Notes under the pieces: model-generated
What the model was told of the DNA's origin: nothing
The model's database searches: none
What the model saw: only the letters and a program-made list of their open reading frames with translations
Translations under genes and position numbers: made by a program
Shown: positions 1 through 6,441 of the stretch, in pieces
Layout: each line of letters starts with the position of its first letter
Position numbering within the stretch: position 1 is the stretch's first letter
Origin: Erysipelotrichaceae bacterium
Lineage (GTDB): Bacteria > Bacillota_I > Bacilli_A > Erysipelotrichales > Erysipelotrichaceae
DNA: 17,250 nt
Direction: 5' to 3'
Assembly: GCA_017418585.1 (NCBI GenBank)
Contig: JAFONG010000077.1
Span: 1 to 17,250, forward strand

Positions 1-298
1 ATACATTCTCTGCATCAATGTTTTCTGTCGTAAGAGAAGCCGCTATCTCCTGGGGATAGATCAGTCCAAGTTCATAGGCTTTCGTTTTTCCGATGTTTTC
101 TTCATTGTGATAGAAACTGTCTGAAGAATAAGCGTTTTTCCAATAAGGAAAATCGATCAGGTCCAGAATCCGATGTTTATCCATTTTCCTGGTATTGAGA
201 AAAAAGCCCTGCGTACAAGGCTGTTTTAACAGTTCCATGAATCTGGAAGCGTCTTCGCCAAAGTACTCTTTGACTCTTTCTTCAAACAGTTCTTTCAT
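1..298 (-). CDS. RsmF/NOL1-NOP2-Sun family rRNA cytosine-C5 methyltransferase, N-terminal 99 residues only
   Basis: This reading frame starts at an ATG whose complement is 296-298 and runs off the start of the window, so only the N-terminal 99 residues are present. They resemble the N-terminal domain of RsmB/RsmF-type m5C methyltransferases: a helical start (residues 1-27), a 'gFFLNTRK' strand near 31-38 matching the family's 'GLRVNTLK', and 'YELGLIYPQE' near 75-84 matching 'H.AGLYYIQEPSA'. The SAM-binding domain and catalytic cysteines lie outside the window. In the family, these enzymes methylate 16S rRNA cytosines in the cytoplasm. The start lies inside the last codons of ribF (17-nt overlap), so translation is probably coupled and the gene is the third of a truB-ribF-rsmF operon. 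No strong Shine-Dalgarno site is visible. An RsmB-like specificity cannot be excluded. Confidence 0.72.
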   Translation of the reverse strand, partial: MKELFEERVKEYFGEDASRFMELLKQPCTQGFFLNTRKMDKHRILDLIDFPYWKNAYSSDSFYHNEENIGKTKAYELGLIYPQEIAASLTTENIDAENV

Positions 299-1043
299 AG
301 TCTTTATATCGAATACGTACCAGATCTCCTGATTCGTATGGAGTATTGCTTCTGAAAATCAATAGATTGTCCTTTATATTCAAACCCTGATAAGATCCTT
401 CTTCCGGAATAATGACATCAGGGTCTGACGGAATGGCTTCTATCAGCCAGTTTGAGCCGTTTCTGACGCATTTTACGACCTTGATATCCGTATAATATGC
501 ATAACCCAAAAGCGTTTCAGCGAGGCTGAAATCGCCTCTGGACAAAGCCTCCTTTATTCTGGTAGAAGACACCTTGTCACCCGTATAAGTGTATTCGGGG
601 ATCACGACCGTTTCAAAGTTTCCGTATTCTTTTAATAGTTCTGGATCACCCTTGCCCATGCTACCAAAGGAAAAGTCATAGCCGCAGATGAGTTTTAGAA
701 GATTCATTCTGTTCAGATAGCAGCAGATGAAATCTTTTCCATCCAGTCTCATCAGATCTTCATCAAAACGGAAGACGATGATGTTTCTGATGCCGTATTC
801 CTGCATCTTCTCTATTCTTTGTCTGTAGTTCAGGATATGTGAAGGTCTTTTCCCGGTAATTACCTGCAGCGGGTCGGGTTCGAAACAGATCACAGACGGA
901 TCGACATGCGAGACAGCACTTTCTTTCAGAGCCTTTTCCAGAAGAGAGCGATGTCCCAGATGTATTCCGTCGAAATAGCCGATGCAGGCTACGCTATCGT
1001 TGAATGCAGGTAATGTCTGATGGATGTCTATCTCTGTTACCAT
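282..1043 (-). CDS. ribF: FAD synthetase (RibF N-terminal domain) with a reduced or missing riboflavin kinase domain
   Basis: RibF transfers AMP from ATP to FMN to make FAD; most bacterial RibF proteins also carry a C-terminal riboflavin kinase and are about 310 residues. This one is 253. The adenylyltransferase half is well kept: GYFDGIHLGH at 22-31 (nucleotide-binding HxGH type), CGYDFSFGSMGKGD around 120-133 and SSTRIKEAL at 159-167. From about residue 178 on, the kinase domain is only some 75 residues, and I cannot find the GRxxGFPTAN motif that binds the kinase's Mg-ATP. A short 'PEEGSYQGL' may be a relic of the kinase's 'PxxGVYxV' strand. The protein is therefore probably an FAD synthetase only, with FMN made by another kinase. 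The start overlaps the truB stop by 7 nt and the 3' end overlaps the rsmF-like gene, consistent with one transcript. Confidence 0.88.
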   Translation of the reverse strand: MVTEIDIHQTLPAFNDSVACIGYFDGIHLGHRSLLEKALKESAVSHVDPSVICFEPDPLQVITGKRPSHILNYRQRIEKMQEYGIRNIIVFRFDEDLMRLDGKDFICCYLNRMNLLKLICGYDFSFGSMGKGDPELLKEYGNFETVVIPEYTYTGDKVSSTRIKEALSRGDFSLAETLLGYAYYTDIKVVKCVRNGSNWLIEAIPSDPDVIIPEEGSYQGLNIKDNLLIFRSNTPYESGDLVRIRYKDYERTV

Positions 1044-1879
1044 AAGCCTCTGACACAGCGGTAGAGTCCGTCCTGTTTTTGATAGATCGCTACCGCCTCC
1101 TTTCCGTCGCTGATCAAGATCCGGTCTGAACCGGAATCGAGCTTTATCGGTTTTCCGTTTTTCACATCGTCCAGATCATCCGGGATCGCCGTTTCATATC
1201 GTGATGAGAGCAGTTCCAGAAGATCGTGGCTTCTGTAGCTGCCCTGCAGGATGTTTTCCAGAGTATCACAGTCTTCCACCCTGACATTGTCGATTGCAGT
1301 TCTTCTTAACTGCGAAACCGTTCCGATCAGATTCAGCTCTTTCAGGATATCCCTGACCAGAGCCCTGATGTAGGTTCCGGAAGAGACTTTGCAGGTAAAG
1401 GAAAAGCCGTCCGGGTAGATCTCATTGAGACTGATGGAATAAACATGAATGTTTCTTACCGGAAGTTCCACTTCCAGATTTTTCTGCTGATATCTGTAGA
1501 GCCGTTCTCCGTTTACCTTGACTGCGCTGGTGATCGGGACTTCCTGCTTCAGATCGCCTGTAAATCGTTTTAAAACGGCTTCCAAAGTCTCTTTTTCAGG
1601 CAATGCATATTCTCTTTCTTCGATGATCTTTCCATCCGTGTCCAGAGTATCGGTGCTGATGCCTAAAAGAACTCTGGTCCTGTATTCTTTACAGTTGGAA
1701 ACCAGAAACTGATTCGCCTTCGTCGCTTTATCGTAAAGAACGATCATGACCCCGGTAGCGCCGGGATCCAGCGTGCCGGTGTGTCCGATCTTCTTCGTAT
1801 GGAGTACTTTTCTTAGCTTGAAACAGACATCGAAAGATGAAATGCCTGCGGGTTTATCGACAAACAGAACGTTGTTCAT
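1037..1879 (-). CDS. truB: tRNA pseudouridine(55) synthase TruB
   Basis: TruB isomerises U55 to pseudouridine in the T-loop of nearly all elongator tRNAs. The 280-residue protein has the expected order: an N-terminal 'FVDKPAGISSFDV', the catalytic motif GHTGTLDPGATGV at 32-44 with nucleophile Asp38, 'EYRTRVLLGISTDTLDTDGK' in the core, 'VNGERLYRYQ' and 'SGTYIRALVRDI', then a short C-terminal PUA-like segment ending in RGLW. Length is normal for Firmicutes TruB. The ATG complement is 1877-1879; there is no Shine-Dalgarno site upstream, and a perfect extended -10 box ends only 8 nt before the ATG, so the message may be leaderless. It is the first gene of the truB-ribF-rsmF operon, overlapping ribF by 7 nt. 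The truB-ribF pairing is typical of Bacillota. Confidence 0.96.
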   Translation of the reverse strand: MNNVLFVDKPAGISSFDVCFKLRKVLHTKKIGHTGTLDPGATGVMIVLYDKATKANQFLVSNCKEYRTRVLLGISTDTLDTDGKIIEEREYALPEKETLEAVLKRFTGDLKQEVPITSAVKVNGERLYRYQQKNLEVELPVRNIHVYSISLNEIYPDGFSFTCKVSSGTYIRALVRDILKELNLIGTVSQLRRTAIDNVRVEDCDTLENILQGSYRSHDLLELLSSRYETAIPDDLDDVKNGKPIKLDSGSDRILISDGKEAVAIYQKQDGLYRCVRGLW

Positions 1880-1887
1880 ACAGGAAA

Positions 1888-1907
1888 ATTATAACATGAG
1901 TTATAAT
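1888..1907. promoter_or_regulatory. Palindromic divergent promoter region between truB and ttcA
   Basis: The 20 bases form a perfect inverted repeat: ATTATAAC, a 4-nt spacer ATGA, and GTTATAAT. Each arm contains a consensus -10 hexamer TATAAT, one per strand (1888-1893 for the minus strand, 1902-1907 for the plus strand). The minus-strand copy is preceded by TG one base away (TGTTATAAT), a textbook extended -10, so it can work without a -35 box; none is seen at normal spacing. A start about 7 nt downstream falls at or next to the truB ATG. The plus-strand copy lacks both the TG extension and a -35 box and is weaker as a promoter. The palindrome could also be an operator for an unknown regulator. 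Confidence 0.6.
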
Positions 1908-2663
1908 GAATGCATGTCAATGAAAAAGATCCTGGCACAGGTCAGGAAAGCGGATCAGATGTATCAGATGATAGAAAACGGGGACAGGATCGCCGTTGGA
2001 CTTTCCGGAGGAAAAGACTCTTCTTTACTGCTCTATACGCTGTATCTGTACCGTTTTCTATCAAGGAATACCTACCAGAAGGATTTTGAACTGATCGGGA
2101 TACATATCGATCTGAATTTCGGTGAGGATGACACAAATCCGCTGCTGGAATGGTTTGGACAGTACGATATCAGGACAGAGTGCGAGGAATCGAAGATCGC
2201 GGACATTCTGAAACTGAATCTGCATAAGGAGAGAATAGACTGTTCGCTGTGTTCCACGCTGAAAAAAGGCGCCGTGATCCGTAAGGCAAAGGAACTTGGA
2301 TGTAACAAGGTGGCATTTGCCCATCATGCGGATGACGCGATCGAAACGCTCCTGATGAACATGATCTACGGAGGAAGAGTCGCCACTTTCGATCCGAAGA
2401 TGTATTTGGATCATTCGGAAACGACCTTTATCCGTCCATTCTGTCATTCTTTCGAATCGGAAATCGCCAAGACCTGCAGGCAGCTGGAAATCCCGATCAT
2501 AAAGTCAGGATGTCCGAACGACGGATATACGCAAAGACAGGAAATCAAGGAACTCCTGCATTCCATCTATCACAAATATCCCCAGGCAAAAGAAAACTTC
2601 CTGCTTAGCCTTTACAACGAGGAACATCTGAATCTCTATTTCAATAAAAAAGGAGAAAAATAA
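1896..2663 (+). CDS. ttcA: TtcA-like tRNA 2-thiocytidine(32) synthetase (PP-loop ATPase)
   Basis: TtcA-family enzymes activate C32 of tRNA with ATP and insert sulfur, using a [4Fe-4S] cluster. The 255-residue product has the PP-loop SGGKDS at 37-42, the cluster motif CSLC (Cys116, Cys119) followed by a third candidate ligand Cys206 in 'KSGCPND', and the family stretch 'AFAHHADDAIETLLMNMIYGG' around 140-160, which matches E. coli TtcA's '[21 protein letters not shown]'. The 'RQEIK...HKYP' tail also fits. Three in-frame starts are possible: 1896 (chosen; AGGA at 1882-1885, spacing 10), 1914 and 1920. The 1920 start, beginning MKKILAQVRKA, aligns best with relatives, and would be almost leaderless if the TATAAT at 1902-1907 is used. 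The gene diverges from truB, another tRNA modifier, and ends at a clear terminator. Confidence 0.88.
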   Translation: MSYNECMSMKKILAQVRKADQMYQMIENGDRIAVGLSGGKDSSLLLYTLYLYRFLSRNTYQKDFELIGIHIDLNFGEDDTNPLLEWFGQYDIRTECEESKIADILKLNLHKERIDCSLCSTLKKGAVIRKAKELGCNKVAFAHHADDAIETLLMNMIYGGRVATFDPKMYLDHSETTFIRPFCHSFESEIAKTCRQLEIPIIKSGCPNDGYTQRQEIKELLHSIYHKYPQAKENFLLSLYNEEHLNLYFNKKGEK

Positions 2664-2698
2664 AAGCCATGCGATGCATGGCTTGTTTTATTATTTCC
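2664..2698. terminator. Bidirectional rho-independent terminator between ttcA and the P-type ATPase gene
   Basis: A perfect 9-bp inverted repeat, AAGCCATGC (2664-2672) and GCATGGCTT (2676-2684), encloses a 3-nt GAT loop. A T-rich tract follows on the plus strand (2685-2698); on the minus strand the hairpin is followed by a T-rich run opposite the end of ttcA. It can therefore stop both convergent transcripts. It begins one base after the ttcA stop codon and overlaps the last bases of the ATPase gene. Confidence 0.9.
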
Positions 2699-5402
2699 TG
2701 GCAGATCTGCGAATCGCCTTGCCCAGTTCGAATACCGGGAAGGTAGACAGTGCCAGACCGACACAGATCAGCAGTTCTTTCAGTTCAAACGTACCCGGAT
2801 GCAGGCCGAATACGGTGCAAAGACCCGGAACATAGATCGCAGCCAGGGTGATCAGAACGGTTACGATAACCGCACCGAACAGCCACCAGTTGAAGTTCTT
2901 CATCATGGAGCCGGAGAAGATGGATTTCGTCTGTGAACGCATGTTGACGGCACAGGCGATTTCGGCGAAGTTGACCGTAAGGAAAGCCATGGCGATCGCA
3001 TTGACACAGTCCGGAGAACCGAAGAAACCTTTGATCGTTCCTCTTTCCAGATAAAGTCCGATAAAGTAGGCAGCCAGTTCGATGATTGCAAGGTAGATGC
3101 CCTGCCATACCATGTCTATGCCCGCACCGTTTGCGAAGATACCGTCGGATGAATTACGCGGTTTTCTCTGCATGACGTCGCCTTCCGCCTTTTCCATGCC
3201 CAGAGCCAGTCCAGGAAGCGAATCGGTAACCATGTTGATCCAGAGCAGATGAACAGGCGTCAGAATCGTAAAGTTCAGCAGTGACGCCACAAACATGATA
3301 ATGACCTCGCACAGGTTTGTGGACAGCTGGAACTGAATGACCTTGCAGACGTTGTCGTAGATCTTTCTTCCTTCTTCTACCGCATTGACGATCGTCGCGA
3401 AGTTGTCATCGGCCAGAACCATGTCCGCAACGGATTTTGTTACATCCGTTCCGGTAATGCCCATGCCGATGCCGATATCTGCAGCCTTGATGGATGGCGC
3501 ATCGTTTACGCCGTCTCCGGTCATGGCCGTAACCATGCCTCTGCCCTTCCAGGCATTGACGATTTTGGTCTTGTGTTCCGGCTGAACTCTGGCATAGACA
3601 GAATATCTCGTAACGACATCCAGCATGTCTTCTTCGGAATACTGATCCAGCTCATGCCCTTCAATAGCCTGATCTTCATCAGTGATGATACCCAGATCCT
3701 TGCCGATGGCGATCGCCGTATCCTTGTGGTCTCCAGTAATCATGATCGGTCTGATTCCTGCCGAACGGCATTCCTTGATCGCATCGTAGACTTCCGGACG
3801 GCAAGGGTCGATCATGCCGACGATACCGATAAATACCAGATCGTGTTCCAGATCTTCCGGATCATCTGATTTCGGCAGATTGTCGTATCTTCTATAGGCG
3901 GCGCAAAGCACTCTAAGCGCCTTTGAAGCGAATTCCTTGTTCTTATACAGGATTTCTTCTTTCAGTTCACTGGTGATCGGAATCTCGCCTGTTTCTGAAA
4001 GATATCCTGTGCATCTGTGAAGCATGACATCCAGAGCGCCTTTGGTGTACTGTACGTAACCGTATGTATCAGGATGGATCGTAGACATCATCTTGCGGTT
4101 GGAATCAAACGGAGCTTCGCCTTTCCTTGGCTGTTTGTCTTCCAGCTCATACTTCGGCATGCCCAGACTGTTGGCGTAGTTTACCAGTGCGCATTCAGTC
4201 GGTTCACCGGTTGCGGATGTTTCACCGATTCCGATCTCGGCATCAGAGCACAAGGCCATGGCCTTTGCCAGAAGCTTCTTGTCGGCGGTAAATTCATCCA
4301 CGACCGTCATCTTGTTCTGGGTTAAGGTTCCTGTCTTGTCGGAACAGATAATATTGGTGCAGCCTAGCGTTTCTACAGCCGTCAGTTTTCTGATCAAGGC
4401 CTGACGTTTTGCCATGGCAGAAACACCGATGGACAGAATGATCGTAACGACCGCAGGCAGTCCTTCCGGAATCGCGGCAACCGCCAGCGCGATCGCGGCA
4501 ATGAAAGTATCCAGCGTTGCATTTCCAAGCATCGACAGTGAGAACTTTTCTTTAGAAACAAGAACCGTCTCAACAACGCCTACGATAAAGACGATGACGC
4601 AGATCCAGATGACCAGTTTGGTCAGGAAAGCGGACAGTTCTCCCATTTTTTTCTGTAACGGGGTAAGCTCTTTTTCCGACTTATTCAAAGCATCGGCGAT
4701 CTTTCCCATTTCCGTATCCATGCCGCAGGCTACGACAACGGCCTTGCCTCGGCCATAGACGACGGTAGAACCGTTGTACAGCATGTTCTTTCTGTCGCCT
4801 AAGGTAATGTCTTCCTTGCCGTCGACGCACATCAGAACATCAATGATCTTGTTGACCGGGACGGATTCACCCGTTAAGGCAGCTTCTTCCGCCTTCAGGG
4901 AATGCGATTCCAGGATACGGCAGTCCGCCGGAACGGTATCGCCCGCTTCGAACACGATTACATCGCCCAGTACGACATCTTCCGATTTAACGATCTCGAT
5001 CTTGCCGTCCCTTAATACCTTGGACGTCGAAGCCGTCATCTGCATCAGCGCTTCCATGGCACCTTCCGCCTTGGATTCCTGAATCAGAGACATAATCGTA
5101 TTGATGGTTACGACAGCCATGATAACGATGACATCCGCAAATTCGGAGAAACGGAAACCGTTTTCCATCTGCAGGACGTTGACAACGGCCTGAATGGCGG
5201 CTGCCGCCAGCAGCATGATGATCATCGGGTCGGAAATCGAATTGATAAACCGTTTAAACAGCGGCGTTTTTTCTGCTTCCTGAAGCTTGTTCTTGCCGTT
5301 TTCCGCCAGTCTTCTTGCCGCTTCCGCAGAGTTTAGACCGTCTGGTGAAGAATTCACCTGTTTTAATACTTCAGCAGCATCTTCCAGATAATGTTTTTCC
5401 AT
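2691..5402 (-). CDS. SERCA-type P-type ATPase, probable Mn2+/Ca2+ exporter
   Basis: This is a 903-residue P2A-type cation pump of the plasma membrane, driven by ATP through a phospho-aspartate. Motifs in order: TGES 177-180 (actuator), PEGLP 312-316 in M4, SDKTGTLT with phosphorylated Asp355, KGA 454-456 (nucleotide binding) and TGDGVND 628-634. The residues that bind both Ca2+ ions in SERCA are all present: Glu313 (M4), Asn696 and Glu699 (M5), Asn723, Thr726 and Asp727 (M6) and Glu814 (M8). The start at 5402 (MEKHYLEDAAEVL) has AAAGGA five bases upstream; a longer frame back to 5543 would run through the leader riboswitch and is rejected. The yybP-ykoY riboswitch in its leader points to Mn2+ as the signal, as known for Lactococcus yoaB and pneumococcal mgtA. 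Whether Ca2+ or Mn2+ is the main substrate cannot be read from the sequence. Confidence 0.93.
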   Translation of the reverse strand: MEKHYLEDAAEVLKQVNSSPDGLNSAEAARRLAENGKNKLQEAEKTPLFKRFINSISDPMIIMLLAAAAIQAVVNVLQMENGFRFSEFADVIVIMAVVTINTIMSLIQESKAEGAMEALMQMTASTSKVLRDGKIEIVKSEDVVLGDVIVFEAGDTVPADCRILESHSLKAEEAALTGESVPVNKIIDVLMCVDGKEDITLGDRKNMLYNGSTVVYGRGKAVVVACGMDTEMGKIADALNKSEKELTPLQKKMGELSAFLTKLVIWICVIVFIVGVVETVLVSKEKFSLSMLGNATLDTFIAAIALAVAAIPEGLPAVVTIILSIGVSAMAKRQALIRKLTAVETLGCTNIICSDKTGTLTQNKMTVVDEFTADKKLLAKAMALCSDAEIGIGETSATGEPTECALVNYANSLGMPKYELEDKQPRKGEAPFDSNRKMMSTIHPDTYGYVQYTKGALDVMLHRCTGYLSETGEIPITSELKEEILYKNKEFASKALRVLCAAYRRYDNLPKSDDPEDLEHDLVFIGIVGMIDPCRPEVYDAIKECRSAGIRPIMITGDHKDTAIAIGKDLGIITDEDQAIEGHELDQYSEEDMLDVVTRYSVYARVQPEHKTKIVNAWKGRGMVTAMTGDGVNDAPSIKAADIGIGMGITGTDVTKSVADMVLADDNFATIVNAVEEGRKIYDNVCKVIQFQLSTNLCEVIIMFVASLLNFTILTPVHLLWINMVTDSLPGLALGMEKAEGDVMQRKPRNSSDGIFANGAGIDMVWQGIYLAIIELAAYFIGLYLERGTIKGFFGSPDCVNAIAMAFLTVNFAEIACAVNMRSQTKSIFSGSMMKNFNWWLFGAVIVTVLITLAAIYVPGLCTVFGLHPGTFELKELLICVGLALSTFPVFELGKAIRRSARK

Positions 5403-5417
5403 ATAAATCCTTTCTTT

Positions 5418-5446
5418 AAAAAACAAAAACTCATGCATTGCATGAG
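5418..5446 (-). terminator. Riboswitch-controlled leader terminator of the P-type ATPase gene
   Basis: On the minus strand the arms CTCATGC and GCATGAG enclose a 3-nt loop (hairpin complement 5430-5446), followed at once by TTTTTGTTTTTT (5418-5429). It lies after the aptamer and about five bases before the Shine-Dalgarno site AAAGGA (5408-5413) of the ATPase gene, so it is a premature terminator and not the end of another gene. The 3' arm plus loop (5429-5438) is also complementary over 10 nt, with one G-U pair, to an aptamer segment at 5483-5492, which offers a competing fold. Confidence 0.85.
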
Positions 5447-5448
5447 AC

Positions 5449-5580
5449 ATTGAATCGAATTTCCCATGCACAACACTAAGCCATACATGAGTCTCGCTTT
5501 TTAAGGCAAACCAGGCATAAAGCCGAGATTGTTGGCTTGACACGTAATACTACGCAAGCTACTCCCTCATTCGAATCAAT
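5449..5580 (-). promoter_or_regulatory. yybP-ykoY family manganese riboswitch (aptamer)
   Basis: Read on the minus strand, the leader has the family's hallmark GAGGGAGTAGC (complement 5558-5568; consensus GGGGAGUAGY), then a small P2 stem (CGTA, loop, TACG) inside GCTTG/CAAGC with the GTCAA element, then UCGGC, a TTTGCC element and GCGAGAC (complement 5491-5497; consensus GCAAGAC or GCGAGAC). A long P1 closes the structure: ATTGATTCGAAT (5569-5580) pairs with ATTCGATTCAAT (5449-5460) with one mismatch. In known members, Mn2+ binds between the L1 and L3 loops and turns on Mn2+ efflux or homeostasis genes. The placement ahead of a P-type ATPase and a leader terminator is a known arrangement. 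I recognised it by motif; no covariance model was run. Confidence 0.9.
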
Positions 5581-5607
5581 TTTAGCGTAAATCAGGCTTT
5601 TTTACAA
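5579..5607 (-). promoter_or_regulatory. Promoter of the riboswitch/P-type ATPase transcript
   Basis: On the minus strand a -35 box TTGTAA (complement 5602-5607), a 17-nt spacer and a -10 box TAAAAT (complement 5579-5584) are in standard sigma-A geometry. The predicted start, near 5572-5577, falls inside the 5' strand of riboswitch stem P1, so the transcript would begin with the aptamer, which supports both calls. Confidence 0.65.
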
Positions 5608-5619
5608 TCTCATTCATAG

Positions 5620-5625
5620 TAAAAT
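5620..5625 (+). promoter_or_regulatory. Candidate -10 box of the radical SAM gene
   Basis: TAAAAT ends 6 nt before the ATG at 5632, so initiation here would give a leaderless message; no good -35 box or TG extension is present. TACAAT at 5603-5608 is an alternative -10 that would give a short leader of about 17 nt. Only a weak GAG precedes the start codon. Confidence 0.3.
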
Positions 5626-5631
5626 TGAGTC

Positions 5632-6441
5632 ATGAAGAGGATCTATCTGGAAATTACGGATGCCTGTAATCTGAACTGTCCGTTCTGTACTTACGAGAAG
5701 GGACATGATTTTATGCCTTTCGATAAGATCAAAGACTGTATCAGACAGATCAGACCTTTCTGCAGCTATGTTTATCTGCATATTCTCGGCGAACCCCTAC
5801 TGCATCCGGATTTCGACAGGATCCTGGATCTTCTTGATGTGAACGAAATGAATCTGCAGCTTGTTAGCAACGGGACACTTCTGAATCAACATCCTGATCT
5901 GCTTAATCATCCGTGCTTAAGGAAACTGTCCATCTCTTTGCATAGCGTCAACAATCTGGATGTCTCCGACGACTATTTCGCAACGATAGATAATCTGCTG
6001 GAAAAAGACAGAAATACCGTAATCGAGCTTCGCTTCTATGACCCTGAGAGTCTGAATGGAAAACTGAAAGATTATCTGAACGGGCTTAAGGAGAGATACC
6101 CTTTTGAGATCACCTCAAAAAAGAATTCCTGGCGGCTTAAGGACAATGTCTATGTCTATTTTGAAGAGCTCTTTGAATGGCCGAAGATCGAAGATCCTGT
6201 GATCAACGACACAGGAACGTGCCACGGCGGAGTAGACATGCTGGGAATCACGGTCGATTCCAGAGTTACGCTTTGCTGTCTGGATCCCAAGGCTCATAAT
6301 GCGATCGGTTCTCTTGAAGAAAGCAGTTTCGCGGATATTATCAGTTCCCCTGCATATAAAAAACATGTGCAGGAATTCAAGGCACATGTCATCAGTTCAC
6401 CGCTGTGCAAAAGGTGCAGCTACCGTTTAAGATTCAGATAA
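5632..6441 (+). CDS. Radical SAM protein with SPASM-like C-terminal cysteines, function unknown
   Basis: The 269-residue protein begins directly with a radical SAM core: CNLNCPFC gives Cys12, Cys16 and Cys19 (CxxxCxxC) for the SAM-binding [4Fe-4S] cluster, and 'ILGEP' at 51-55 matches the GGEP motif that contacts the SAM amino group. The C-terminal third has further cysteines (Cys197, Cys215, Cys216, Cys259, Cys262) in a pattern like SPASM/twitch auxiliary-cluster domains, with 'IGSLEESSFADIISSPAYK' typical of that region. SPASM enzymes often modify ribosomal peptides or activate sulfatases, but I see no peptide precursor, transporter or sulfatase next to it. It is transcribed away from the P-type ATPase and overlaps the SPOUT gene tail to tail by 22 nt. 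The product cannot be named more exactly. Confidence 0.85.
   Translation: MKRIYLEITDACNLNCPFCTYEKGHDFMPFDKIKDCIRQIRPFCSYVYLHILGEPLLHPDFDRILDLLDVNEMNLQLVSNGTLLNQHPDLLNHPCLRKLSISLHSVNNLDVSDDYFATIDNLLEKDRNTVIELRFYDPESLNGKLKDYLNGLKERYPFEITSKKNSWRLKDNVYVYFEELFEWPKIEDPVINDTGTCHGGVDMLGITVDSRVTLCCLDPKAHNAIGSLEESSFADIISSPAYKKHVQEFKAHVISSPLCKRCSYRLRFR

Noticed and set aside
1746..1895. In-frame extension of the ttcA-like gene upstream to 1746.
   Set aside because: It would lie antisense inside truB, and the extra residues do not resemble TtcA proteins; starts at 1896-1920 fit the family.
5430..5446. Hairpin read as a terminator for an upstream plus-strand gene or as an insertion-sequence end.
   Set aside because: Its T-run is on the minus-strand side, it sits between the riboswitch and the ATPase start, and no target-site duplication or transposase is present.
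5403..5543. In-frame N-terminal extension of the P-type ATPase back to an ATG at 5543.
   Set aside because: The extension would translate the riboswitch and terminator, matches no ATPase N terminus, and the ATG at 5402 has a good Shine-Dalgarno site five bases away.
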